DNA of 64,000 nt from Excoecaria cochinchinensis (GCA_947683425.1 CANTUQ010000003.1:992001-1056000); one strand, 5' to 3'; numbered from the stretch's first letter, positions 46,865 through 58,549 are shown. The notes: a model not told the origin generated them from the letters alone. Program-made: numbers and translations.

Positions 46865-47314
46865 ACCAAATGCCAAAACACATTTTAATTTTTTTTTTAA
46901 TCAAACGTTTTCCCCTTTTTTTCTTTTTAAATCTTTTTCTTTTAAATCAAAAGTTTTCTTTTTTTCTTTTTAAATCCCCTTTTTTTCTATTTTTAAATAT
47001 TTTTCTTTAATTAATCAAAATACATATTTTTGAATTAAATTAATTAATGAATTTAATCTCTTTTTAAAATACATATTTTTTTAATCAAAAATTTTGATAT
47101 ACATAAAAATAACACTTCCTAATATGTACTTTTTTAATTTAATTTTTTTATAATAATAATTTTTTATATATATATTTATTTGTTTATTTAAAAATAATGA
47201 GGGTCTTGACAAGGAAAATATCATTTTCGACACATTTGACTATGAGACAGTATCATTTTCATCATCGGGTAATCCTGATCTTGGACTGTCTCGGGACCCG
47301 GTGTCTACAAGTGT

Positions 47315-48974
47315 ATAGGAATTGTCCTCTTTTGGTTCAAGGTGTTGAGTTTTCTACGGATTTGATTGATTGACGTTTCGAGAGTTTGATCTGATCTTTG
47401 ATATGGATTGGTTGAGTAAGCATCGGGCTATGGTTGATTGTCATAGGAAAGTGGTTGTGTGAAGAGATAAAGATCAGTCTGCTGTTGTGGTTAAAGGTTG
47501 TGGTTCGAGTTCCTTGAGTAATGTGATTTCCGCTATGCAAGCTAATAGGTTCATGAGGAAAGGTTGTGAAGCGTTTCTAGCTGTGGCATTGGATTCTAAG
47601 CGTGATCAGGTTAGGATTGATGATATCCCAGTTGTTAGGGAGTTTGGAGATGTGTTTCCAAGTGAGTTGCCTAGGTTGCCTCCCGAGAGAGAGGTGGAGT
47701 TGTCCATAGATATAGTGCCGGGTACTTCGCCTATTTTGAAAGCACCTTATCGGATGGCTCCTATAGAGTTGAGTGAACTTAAAACTCAGCTACAAGAGTT
47801 ATTAAATGAGGGGTTTATTAGACCCAGCATATCTCCATGGCGAGCTCCTGTGTTGTTTGTTAAGAAGAAAGATAGTACCTTGAAGATGTGCATCGACTAT
47901 AGGCAAATTAATAAGGTCACAGTGAAGAATAAGTATCCTTTGCCTAGAGTTGAGGATTTGTTTGATCAGCTCAGAGGTGTGAGTGTTTTCTCCAAGATTG
48001 ATCTCCGATCGGGTTACTATCAGCTTCGGGTGAAAGATGTGGTGCCTTTCGGACGCAGTATGGCCACAATGAGTTCCTTATGATGCCATTCGGGTTGACC
48101 AATGCACCTGCGGCTTTTATGCATTTGATGAACCGAATGTTTAGGCCATATCTCGACCGATTTGTAGTAGTGTTTATTGATGATATTTTGCTTTATTCGA
48201 AGGATGAGAGTGAGCATAAAGAATATCTTCGGTTAGTGCTGCAAGTTTTGAGGGAGCACCGTTTGTTTGCGAAGCTTAGTAAGTATTATTTCTGGTTTTA
48301 AGAGGTGTCTTTCTTGGGTCACATTGTGTTAGCTAAGGGTATTCAAGTTGATCCAGCCAATATTGAGGCGATTGTGAATTGGAAAGCGCCTAAGAATGTT
48401 CCAGAGGTAAGAAGTTTCCTTGGTTTAGATGGGTAGTATTGTTGGTTTGCGAAGGGTTTTTCAGTCATTGCTGCTCTTATGACCAGATTGTTGAGGAAAG
48501 GAGTTAGATTTGAGTGGTTGGATAAGTGTCAAGCATGTTTTGAGAAGTTGAAGAGGTTGTTGGTTGAAGCTCCTATACTTACTCAACCCATCTCGGGTAA
48601 AGAGTTTGTAATGTACAGCGATGCTTCGAGTGTTGGGATCGGATGTGTGTTGATGCAAGAGGGTAAAGTTGTTGCTTATGCATTTCGCCAATTGAAGCCT
48701 CATGAGAAGAACTATCCGAAGCATGATTTGGAATTTGCAGCTGTGATCTTTGCTTTGAAGATTTAGCGACATTATCTGTATGGGAAGAGATGTATACGGA
48801 TTATAAAAGTTTGAAGTATCTCGTCACGTAGAAAGAGTTGAACATGAGACAGCGCATGGTTTTAGTTGTTCAAGGATTATGATTGCATTATGGATTATCA
48901 TCCGGGTAAAGACAATGTGGTCGCGGATGCTTTGAGTAGGCAGACGGTTTTGGCTTTGTTCTTGAGGCGATTTA
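47315..48974 (+). pseudogene. T3 protease end, RT and RNase H (truncated)
   Basis: Resumes after the solo LTR with the protease C-terminal half (DLIFDMDWLSKHRAMVDCHRK), then a 198-codon frame through RT KIDLRSGYYQLRV. A short deletion after VKD shifts the frame, then MPFGLTNAPAAFMHLMNR and the catalytic FIDDILLYS are intact (48080-48301). RNase H follows (48479-48766, MYSDASSVGIGC, KHDLEFAAV) with damage in the TDHKS region and VVADALSRQ. It ends where the T4 LTR begins at 48975 (target ATTTA at 48970-48974). Confidence 0.92.
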
Positions 48975-50178
48975 TGTAATACCCCTTACCTATACGTAGG
49001 AAGCTTCACCCTTGGAGGAGGATGAAGGGTCCCGATAGATGGGTTGTCATGCAAAACCTCAAACACAAATATACAATAATAAATCATACACTTAGAGCAA
49101 TAAAATAAAATAAACTTTTGCAAACAGTAGACCAAAACTGAAAATAAAAGGTATAATATTATTAATGTATAAAATAGTCTTTACATATCAAAATACAAAA
49201 GTGCCATAGCCCAAAAGATCGCTTATAAACTTGGTATCAAACCAACTTACAAAAAAGAATTTACATCAATAGTTTTCATTACAAACTCACTAAACTATTA
49301 CATACGCAAAAAGGAGTACAATCCTGAACTACAAAATCTCTCTCCTAGTTATGTCGGCCCTTCTAAAATGGATCACCCTGCTCACGGACTCCCACATCTT
49401 CCACACCTACACGGATGAAACACCTGTGCTAAGCGCATATGCTTAGTAGGGAAAATCATAATGAAAAACGACCACTCACAGTTGATGTTTGTACAAATAA
49501 CATACACATGGCACATACTTAAATCAATACTTAAACAATTCATCATACTAAAGATAACAATATCTATTACCAACCAATCAAGCATACATTGCCAAATCAA
49601 AACTCATAATCACATAAGAAGACCTCCTTATTCAAAGTAGTGGATAGCGAGTAACGTATAATCATTCGAAACGCATGGATACCCGAGGGTATCAAAATAG
49701 TCTTTCTTTTTATGTCAAAACATTTTCGCATGGAATCTTAAACAAGATTCAAGTAACATAGGGATCACACGGATCCAATTCAGGGACTTGATCAGGGTCC
49801 AAAACACATACGCATGGCTGCAGCAAACTGAACTCTATAGGCATGCCTATTTATCCACTTATTGACTTTCGCAGGTTAAATATAGTTCAACTAATTTGTA
49901 TTTATATCATTCATAAAATTGTCTATGCATATCTATGAAAGCATAACTAGACTGAAAATTAAACATTAGAAGCATAAAAAGAAAACTCACTTTTTGAAGC
50001 CAGGAGGTTTCGCACTCGGGACACTATCGCGCTTGCGATAGAGGTAAAGATCTGCCTCCAGTCAGTTGTGATCGCAATAGTCCTCATGCTTGCACGGGGA
50101 TAGAAACACACATCACTGTCGCACTCGCAACAGTCTTCGTGCTCGTGATAGTGAGCGGCAAGCAGCTTCTGTCGCGCT
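48975..50178 (-). repeat. T4 3' LTR, left piece
   Basis: Starts TGTAATACCCC on the plus strand. Stem CTAAGC/GCTTAG is at 49429-49446 and palindrome ATAGGCATGCCTAT at 49837-49850. A GC-rich cluster of CGCGATAG and related words begins at 50010 and continues at 53865 after the nested solo LTR. Confidence 0.92.
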
Positions 50179-51539
50179 TATCTCACCCCAAATCGGGCAT
50201 AATCGGACATGGCAAGATAAGTCAGATAAGTAATGGATATTTCAGTAATTTGTGCATGAGGGAATTTGGATAATAAGGATTTAATTGCAAAGTAATTAAT
50301 TAAATAAGTTAAGTGGGGGAAATTATTTGGTGTGCATGTGGTGTATGGATGTGGGGTGTTTCCGTTGTGGCATTTATCTAGTGGATTGTGTGTATTGTAC
50401 CAAGGTATTAAATATCTACTTCAGTAATTATGTGGTGTATGTTGGGTATGGTGCTTTGGTGTTTGAAAGTCAAAGAAGGAGTTATGGGTCCAATAGTAGG
50501 CTGCCATGTGTCTTGGTAGGTGGGCAATTAGTGGGAAAAGAAGAAAAAGAAAAAGAATGAGAGAAGGAGGAGCAGATCATGTTTTGCGTTCTGCTCTCTC
50601 CTCTCCTCTTCCTTGCTCTTCTTTCTTTCCCTTTCCCGATTCTTGTTGTCCCTTCCTTGGCTGTGTGTGAGCTGGAGTTGTTGAGAAGTCCTTGAGGTTG
50701 CTTTGAAGAGGTATGTATGGGGTTTAGAATTCCTGCAAATTTCGGGTTCTTGTACTTCTTCTTCTCCTCTTGTTGCATTTGGTTTGGATATGTTAGGGTT
50801 TGGATTAAGAGTTTTCTGGGTTTGTGTTTGTGCAAGTTTGTGGTGATAAGAAGAAGCAAAGCAAGGGAAAAAGGAAGATTAAAGATTAAAGCTTGAAGAG
50901 ACTGTGGTTTGTGCTTCAAAAGAGGTTTGGGAGTGTCTCTGCCCTTTTCTTTTCTAGGATCAAGTTTGTGTGTATATGTGTGTTTATATTTGATTTCTGG
51001 AAATTAGGTTGTGAAATGGATTTATTTTGGCTTGCATCATATGGGCTTTTAATTGAGAAGAGTAATTGTGCATGAGTGTGAGCTATTGTAGTGATTGTGT
51101 GGTTTGATGTAGGTTTGCTGTAAATTTTGGGGTTTTGATAATTTTTGGGAATTTTTATTGTCTTTGATGCTTTGTGTTCATATGTGCATGTGTTTGAATT
51201 TCTGGAAATTATGATGATTTTGATGTGTTTTGTGGTTCATATGTTATGGGTTTTGCTTTAGATGTGTTAAGAAAGTTCAAATGTGGTTTAATGAACTTAA
51301 TTGTGTTCTTGAGTGTGATGAGGATGTGTGATGAGGATTAATAGTGCTGATATTTTAAATTGAGTAAATGGAGGTTGTTATTGGCATGATTTAGTTGGAA
51401 TTCTTAGTATAAAAGTTGTGATTTATGTTGATAGTGATGATGGGTGGCTGAATTTGAGGTAAGAGACCATTTGATGTGATTTGTGTGTTTGTGTGTGAGT
51501 TTAGGGAGAGGAAGAAGCCGGCAGAATTCTACAGAATTT

Positions 51540-51890
51540 GGGAATCATGACTCTGTCGTGAGCATGACAGAGACCGGTGATCCTATTGCTGGGCTGTGCT
51601 GTGGCGAGCCCGCAATAGCAATAGCTGTTGTGTGCTCTCTGTCACGAGTGTGACAGTGTCGCGATCGCGACAGAACACAACATTGGCCAGTGCTATCGCG
51701 AGCACGCGATCTGTCACGAGCCCGCGATAGAGATGCTTTTGCTCTCTATCGCGACCGCGACAATGTCACGAGCGCGACAAAGCCGGGCTTTCTCTTCTCG
51801 CCGCGATCGCGAGGTCCGTCACGCGCGCGCAAGCGAAGGGACTATGGTCTCTGTCGCAAGCGCAACATACATCACGAGCGCGACAGCCTT
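51540..51890. repeat. GC-rich inverted-word cluster in the 3.7-kb solo LTR
   Basis: Dense runs of CTGTCGCGA, TCGCGACAG, ATCGCGAGC and GTCACGAGC words, CpG-rich against an AT-rich background. Many words are self-complementary or occur in both orientations. Confidence 0.85.
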
Positions 51891-52243
51891 GTTATGCTGA
51901 TTGAGTTTTCTCTTGGTGTTTGGTTTTGAACTCGAGTTTCTTTTAGTACCTATAAGTCCTATACCTATTAACTTGTGAATTATATGAACGTGAATCCATG
52001 ATACGAATATGCATATATGTATATATATGATTTGGGATATTATAGAATGGATTGAATGGATTATGCATGACTGACATTTCGAACTATATTATGTGATTCG
52101 AAACATGATTTGCTTTATGCATGACCTGCGAGAGTCAGTCTAGTGGATAGTTAGGCATGCCTAATAGTCTCTTTAGCTGCAGCACCTTTGGACGTTTGGA
52201 ACCTGATTAGGTCCCTGTTTAGTTCCTCGCGAACCCTTTAAAG

Positions 52244-52372
52244 TATTAAATTCGCACCCGTAAGGTGATGTCAGTATTCGATTCGCACCCATAAGGTGAT
52301 GTCAGTATTTGATTCGCACCCGTAAGGTGATGTCAGGATCCGATTCGTACCCGTAAGGTACTGTCAGTTCAC
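52244..52372. repeat. Short tandem repeat, unit about 36 bp
   Basis: Three and a half units built on ATTCGCACCCGTAAGGTGAT followed by GTCAGTATTCG. The last unit changes to GTACTGTCAG. The same CCCGTAAGGT word is present once in the T3 LTR (42264) and in complement in T1. Confidence 0.88.
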
Positions 52373-53864
52373 TCGTTATCCACTATTTTGGGTCAGCAGG
52401 TATTCCGTTTGTTTGATTGATATGATTAAGAGAATGTGATATCCGAATGATCGTAATTCTGGGCATATGAATTAGTTATGTATTCGAATGTGATTATGAA
52501 TCTCTGAACGGGTTGAATGTGACTCAAGCATGTGTATTGTGCATGGTTATCCACATGTATCATTTTGTGAATGTGTTTGTATACAGTCAATTATAGATAT
52601 AAGTATGTGAACTAAAATGTGTATGACTATGAACATGATCTCTCGAATGCCATGAATGTAGTTTATTATGTTATGCTTATCAGAACGTGAATCTGACTAG
52701 TTAGGTTATAAGCATAGGAATTAATATGTATATGAATGTGATTCTATACTGTTATCTATTAGGGTAGCATGTGAATTAGTATACATAATAAGGCGATCTG
52801 GACTATAGAATGATCACATATGTATTACTTGGGGTGCAACGCATGTGGATCGGCTTCGGTAAGTGTATGTGTGGTATTGGATGATGATGAGGCGAATTAA
52901 AGTGTATAAGAATCTAACTTTGAATTAGTGTATGCTCTGAATGTAATAGTTTGCTATATGTTCCTTGTCCTCGACTATTGTAGTGATTTCGGCATGTGGT
53001 CATGTGTTTACATTTCAAGGCATGATATTTTATGTGATAGAGTTGTGCAGTGGAAGTGTGGTGTTTGATGTCTTCCCTTGGGTTCGGCTAATGTGTGTTA
53101 TGGCATGACAATTGTATGTTTAGATAGCTAGTGTTCTTAGCATGATAGCTGGGTACATTATTATGTGGTAATTGTGTTGCAAGTGAATGGGTTTTCCGTT
53201 AATGCATGGGTACTTTGGCATGATAGTTGCATGCGTAATATCTCTTCTGACTGTACATGGTAAGATTCTGATACTTGATACCTCGGTAAGTATATGGATG
53301 CGAGTTTTCGAATGAATACCTTTACTATACAAGCCTGACTATATATGTGTTATGAATGTTCACATTTGCCATTTGCATGTGTTATGCCTTGACGACCATT
53401 GTGAATGGTTGTCCATATTGCTTGTGTTTTTTCCCCACTAAGCATTTATGGCTTAGTACGGATTCTTTTCCCGTGCAGGTGGCAGGTTTGGTTCCGTTCA
53501 AGTCACGCATCTGCAATTTCGGCCACATAGGAGTTAGAAGTTTTGTACTTTGCTCAACCTCTGTATTTTGGCTTTTCTTTTTCCCTAGTCTTATGTATAT
53601 GTAATTATATGTAAGGATCTTATTGTAATTAAGTTTTCAGTTATTTCTTCGTTTTATCTTTCGTCTTATGCTTCCGTTGAATGATTATATGTATGTATGT
53701 GAGTTAATGTATGTTCAGCTATTGTGTCCTTAAAGTTTTAATTTCCGCTGTATCTCCGTATGTTTTTTTTATGTATGAATGTATGCTTCCGCTTAGTGCA
53801 TGAGTGTGAGTGAGCGTCGATAGCGCACCCGCGTCCTTCCAACGGGGACGTAGGGGGTGTTACA

Positions 53865-55068
53865 GCGCTCACGCGCTCTTGCGACAGGACACTGTCCAAA
53901 GATCGTGCAGCAGCTGAGTGCTCTGTCACGCTCGCGATAGAGAGCTCTCACTGAGATTGCTGGGCAGCGCGCATACAGATTGCGCGAAGGCTACAATCAC
54001 CGAGCTCTATTGCGACCTCGCGATAATGTTGCGCTCGCGATAGGGTAGAGATTTCCAGCCCTTACGCGAAAACCTGCAGAATTCCACTTCCAAAATTCAC
54101 CCAAACCTTCAATTGACTTCAAAACACAACCCCACACAAATAGATTATTCAAAACACCTTAAACCATCTAAAACTCAACTTATAAACGAATTATCATCAT
54201 CAAATCATCCAATTTACAAAATCAAATTCCAGAATTAATCAAACCAGCAATTTCTCATAGAATTTCATACAAACTCATGCCATAACTCAATTCTTCACCA
54301 ATCATGCATCTCAACCCTAAAAAATCAATACCCATATCAAATAGATATAAGTACTTATCTCATATCCCATCAATTTCAACATTTAGCACAAAACACAAAA
54401 ATCATACAAAATACACACAAAAACCACAATGTTCCCAAACCTCGAATACTTGAACTCTAATCATAGGCTCCGCTTCCACTTGCGATTTCATTGCCTTTGG
54501 GCTCTCTAGGAGGGATCTCTGAACAAAAAAACCCATCACAACAAGCTTAAAAATCAAACCCCAAAAATACCCAAATGCTCAAATTAACTTAAATAGAAGG
54601 AATTAAGAAGGTGAGGAAGAACAATAAACTTTTACTCACTTAAATCAACTTAAGATCACCCAAAACTCACCAAAATTGCAGCTAGGAAGGGAAGATTGCA
54701 AGAAATTTAAGAAGAAAGCAAGAGGAAGAAGAGAAATGGGAAGAAGAAAGAAAACAGGAAAAAGAGATAAGGGAAAAATCTGACTTTTCTCACCTCTCTT
54801 CTCACTAACATATCCACTCTAATGCCACATGGCAACTCCCCATTGGAAAGCTACCCCAAGACATACACAAAGCCCATCCTCTCACATACACACAAACCTA
54901 ACCTCTCTAAGCATATCCTACTCCCATATACTCACTCATACCCAAACACAACCCTACAACATATAATATTCCAATCTAAATCATACACATACATATAATA
55001 ACACATGCCAAACTTAAATACACACACACTAACGACTCATACTACTTGGGTGGTTCCGGGGAGTTACA
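53865..55068 (-). repeat. T4 3' LTR, right piece
   Basis: Continues the GC-rich cluster (53865-54060), then an AT-rich region and a CT-rich leader on the minus strand (54760-54690). It ends GGGAGTTACA before the polypurine tract. Together with the left piece the LTR is about 2.4 kb. Confidence 0.9.
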
Positions 55069-55082
55069 ATACTCCCCCATTT
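55069..55082 (-). promoter_or_regulatory. T4 polypurine tract
   Basis: Minus-strand AAATGGGGGAGTAT immediately before the LTR start TGTAACTCCCC. Confidence 0.86.
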
Positions 55083-55084
55083 AA

Positions 55085-55306
55085 TAGAATCTCATCCTCA
55101 AAATTCTCACCTGATCTGAATAACTGAGGATGTTGAGCTCTCATAACTGCTTCTGGTTCCCAGGTTGCCTCCTCAATTCCATGATGCTTCCATAGTATCT
55201 TAACAAACGGGATTTGTTTACTGCGGAGCTGTCTGATCTGTCTAACCAAAATTTCCTTCGGTTCTTCATCAAATGAGAAATTTGGCTTAAATCGAATATC
55301 TTGCAC
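55085..55306 (-). pseudogene. T4 chromodomain tail (open reading)
   Basis: An open minus frame covers the whole tail: acidic NFSFDEEP, KEILVRQIRQLRSKQIPFVK, ILWKHHGIEEATWEPEAVMR, HPQLF and GENFEDEI, stopping at the polypurine tract. Aromatic residues expected for methyl-lysine recognition (W in ILWKHH, W in ATWEPE) are present. A stop near 55307 separates it from the integrase. It is the most complete chromodomain in the window. Confidence 0.9.
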
Positions 55307-56420
55307 TCATAATACATGAGATGGATCGAATCGGTAGAGGCGAAGCATAGACACATGAAAAACATCGTGTAACTTAGCTAACTCCACTGGCAATGCTAAC
55401 CGATAAGCTACTGAACCAACCTTATCCAGAATCTCATATGGTCCAATAAACCGAGGACTTAATTTCCCTTTCTTACTAAACCGAAGAACCTTCCGCAAAG
55501 GTGACACTTTCAAGAATACTTTATTGCCAACCTCATAACGAATGTCCCTTCGCTTCAAGTCAGCATAAGATCATTGCCTATCTTTAGCTGCTTTCAAATT
55601 CCGTTGCACCACTTGTATCTTTTCTTCTGTTTCTCTAATAAAATCCAGACCCACAATTGATCTTTCCGATAACTCTGTCCAACACACTGGGGTTCTACAT
55701 TTCCGTCCATAAAGAGCTTCATAAGGAGCCATCCCGATACTCGCTTGATGACCATTATTGTATGCAAACTCCATTAAGGACACATATCTATCCTAACTAC
55801 CGGAGAATTCCAAAGCACATCCCCGAAGCATGTCTTCCAGAATCTGAATAACTCTTTCCAACTGACCATCCGTCTGAGAGTGAAATGCAATGCTAAAGTT
55901 TAACCTCGAGTACCCAAAGACAACTGTAACTCCTTCCAAAACTTAGACGTAAACCTCGGATCCCGATCAGACATAATAGAAACTGGAACTCCATGAAGCC
56001 TTACTATCTCATCTACATAAATCTCAGCTAGCTTGTCCATAGAATAATCTATCTGAACTGGCAAAAAGTGTGCTGATTTCGTTAATCGGTCGACTATCAC
56101 CCAAACCGAATCATGCTTGCATTGCGACAAAGGCAATCTGACTACAAAGTCCGTCGTAACACCGCCCCACTTCCATAATGGAATGGGTAAGGGATGCAAC
56201 AATCCAGTCGGGACTTGGTGTTCAAATTTCACTTATTGGCGCACCAGACACTTCAAAATAAAATCTACTATATCCCTCTTCATACTTGGCCACTAATAGA
56301 ATTGTTTCAAGTCTCTGTACATCTTATTTCCTCCTAGATGCATCGTGAAAATCGACGAATGCGCTTCTTGCAAAAGCCTTATTTTCACTTCCTCCATATT
56401 AGGTACACACAACCGATTCC
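55307..56420 (-). pseudogene. T4 integrase
   Basis: Zinc region (EAHSSIFTMHLGGNKMYRDL near 56340), core with TTDFVVRLPLSQCKHDSVW (first Asp, near 56150) and IMSDRDPRFTS (second Asp, near 55960), QTDGQLERVIQ (Glu kept, near 55860), then MAPYEALYGRKCRTP and the GPY module LSPRFIGPYEILDKVG (55307-55558). Frames break near 56230, 55900, 55790 and 55565. The catalytic triad survives although the frame does not. Confidence 0.9.
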
Positions 56421-57551
56421 AAAATCTAATTACTCCCTCATCGTCTATAGAAAATTCGGTTTGCTTACCATCTTTAATCGTGCAAGAAGCATGCTGCAAC
56501 ACCGGATCACTCAACTGCACATCCACTATCACTTGCTTCAAGTTTGGCCTAGCCTTTAACTGAGCTATTAACTCTCTTTCTGAATCAAACCTCCACCTTC
56601 CTCTACTCAAAGACAAAACTGACACTGACTTCCTACTTAGAGCATCTGCTACTACGTTAGCCTTGCCTGGATGATAATCAATGATACAGTCATAGTCCTT
56701 GAATAACTCTAGCCATCTTCGTTGCCTTAAATTCAATTCCTTCTGAGTGAGCAGATACTTCAGACTCTTGTGATCTGTAAAGATCCTGCAAGTCTCTCCA
56801 TATAAATAATGCCGCCACACCTTAAGAGCAAACACTACCACTGCTAGGTCAAAGTTATGCGTCGGATAGTGTTGCTCATGAGGTTTCAGCTGCCTAGAAG
56901 CATAGACGATCACTTTACCCTCTTACATCAGAACACAACCCAATCCTATACCCGAGGCGTCACTGTACATAGTATACTCTTTACCCGAAATGGGTTGAGT
57001 AAGTACAGGAGCCTTAGTCAATATATCCTTTAACTGCTCAAAACTTGCTTGGTACCTATCAGACCAATGTAACTTGACCTCCTTCCTGAGAAGCTGAGTC
57101 AGGTCTATAATATCCAGCTAACCCCAGAAAACTCCTCACTTCTAGTACGGACTTCGGTGGCAACCAGTTTACAATAGCTTCAATCTTGAACGGATCTATT
57201 CGAATACCTTCTGCCGAAACCACATGTCCAAGGAATGTCATCTCTTTTAACCAAAACTCACACTTACTAAGCTTGGCGTACAACTGATGGTCTCTCAACA
57301 CTTGCAATACCAATCTCAGTTGTTCTTCATGTTCCTTTTCATCCTTCGAATAAACTAAAATGTTGTCGATGAACACAAAAACAAAACGATCCAAATACTG
57401 ACTGAATACCCTGTTCATCAAATCCATAAAAGCTGCGGGGGCGTTAGTCAGACCAAATGGCATCACCAAAAATTCATAATGACCATAACGCATCCGAAAA
57501 GCTGTCTTTGCCACATCCGCATCCTTGACTCTCAGCTAATAATAACCCGAT
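56421..57551 (-). pseudogene. T4 RT C-terminal half and RNase H
   Basis: 57514-57060 is an open RT segment (MPFGLTNAPAAFMDLMNR, EFWLKEMTFLGHVVSAEGI). The catalytic box reads FIDN instead of FIDD, which would remove a metal-binding Asp. RNase H is split: YSDASGIGLG near 56960, then from 56913 YPTHNFDLAVV (the usual Glu of LELA is replaced), TDHKSLKYL and VVADALSRKSV. It is separated from RT fingers by the Athila-derived insert at 57552. Confidence 0.9.
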
Positions 57552-57930
57552 TGCCACCATGACATACCACTCTCTCAAAACAGAATCGAAAGTTCAACAT
57601 GTCACGGTCACAATGAATTTCATTGCCACCGTGACATATCCAACCTTGAAAATAAAATGTCATCCACATCTGGTCATGGTGACAACGAAAACCATTACCA
57701 CCGTGACATATGCACTCATCACAACAGAATGTAACTTACTCGATGGTCACGGTGACAACTAAAATCATTGTCACCATGACATACCATTTATGCCAATCCA
57801 GAATGCTCTCCTCATCTGGGCTCGGTGACAACTAGATACCTTGCCACCGTGACATGTGCACCAAATAGAATCCAGAATGCAACTTCCTTTGGTCACGGTG
57901 GTAACCAAATCCCTTGCCACCGTGACCACC
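57552..57930. repeat. Hairpin array C, period 72 bp
   Basis: Hairpins start at about 57601, 57673, 57745, 57817 and 57891, and a half hairpin lies at 57552. Arms include GTCACGGTGGCAA or GTCACGGTCACAA with complements such as TTGCCACCGTGAC. Spacers of about 38 bp share only a weak CATTCTG word (sense strand). Confidence 0.92.
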
Positions 57931-58153
57931 TGCACACTTGCAAAAATTTCATCAATCTCTCTAAACTTCTAGCTACAAATACTTTGAAAACTCTCCAACA
58001 AAAACATAGTTTCACTAATAAACACAAATTTGATAAAACTAAACAAACCTAACTACCTACCGAAAATATCAATAAACAAAAAAAATAAATAAATAAAAAA
58101 GTTAAGAAGAAGTTCTGCATTTAACAAGTCCGCAGCTAGACTTTTAAATACCA

Positions 58154-58549
58154 TCAAGGATCTGCAAGAGTGACTATCGCGGAAGCACTATCAAATGTAG
58201 ACTCAAAATAAGGCTTCAAACGATGTCCATTCACCTTGAATTCATTCTCAAACCTCGGGTGCTTCAATGTCACCACTCCAAACTTATCAACTGCCACAAC
58301 CTCATAGGGCCCCTTCCATCGCGATTTCAACTTTTTAGGAAATAACCGCAACCTGCTATCATAAAGGAGTACTCTCATTCCAGGTACAAGTTCCTTCCTT
58401 GCCAGCTTTCGATCATGCCACTTCTTGGTATTGTCTTTGTATTTCATGGCATGATCATATGCCCAAAATCAGTGCTCCTCTAACTCATTCAGCTGCAGGG
58501 CCCTGCACTTTCCTGCATTCTCAAGGTCAAAATTCAAAAATTTGGTAGC
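58154..58549 (-). pseudogene. Athila integrase C-terminal region
   Basis: 98 open codons: MKYKDNTKKWHDRKLARKEL, then PGMRVLLYDSRLRLFPKKLK, SRWKGPYEVVAVDKFG and NGHRLKPYFE. This GPY-type tail with SRW.GPY and NGHRLK is typical of Athila-group pol. It is preceded by a short region with a stop near 58549. Confidence 0.86.

Larger units (their letters stand above)
44456..47309 (-). mobile_element. Ogre/Tat solo LTR nested in T3 protease
   Basis: 2854 bp, with sense (minus) start TGTAGACACCGGGTCCCG and end GTGCATCACA. Flanked by perfect AGTGT duplications (44451-44455, 47310-47314). No PBS or internal DNA. It shares start, end and the microsatellite position with the Ogre-B LTR, but inserted in the opposite orientation. 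A palindrome cluster is at 46715-46864. Confidence 0.94.
40393..48974 (+). mobile_element. T3: Tekay-like chromovirus on plus strand, 5' part
   Basis: 5' LTR, iMet primer-binding site, gag, nucleocapsid, protease, RT and part of RNase H. It is interrupted by an Ogre/Tat solo LTR in protease (44456-47309) and ended by T4 in RNase H at 48975. Closely related to T1 in protein and LTR layout but on the opposite strand. The left target copy in Ogre-B would be CTAGT (40388-40392). Confidence 0.91.
50179..53864 (+). mobile_element. 3.7-kb solo LTR nested in T4 3' LTR
   Basis: 3686 bp from TATCTCACCCC (TG changed to TA) to GGGGTGTTACA with perfect GCGCT target duplications (50174-50178, 53865-53869). 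No PBS, PPT or coding domain. It carries the chromovirus LTR landmarks: CT-rich leader (50580-50640), donor-like GAGGTATGTA near 50708, CGCGA cluster (51540-51880), palindrome TTAGGCATGCCTAA (52151-52164) and stem CTAAGC/GCTTAG (53438-53456). The same LTR family restarts at 63379. Confidence 0.93.

Noticed and set aside
46600..47010. 136-codon frame and overlapping frames
   Set aside because: Built from the palindrome cluster and a following poly-T/Phe tract inside an LTR.
51628..51929. Arg/Ala-rich frames of 79-90 codons
   Set aside because: Result of the CGCGA word cluster in the solo LTR; low complexity.
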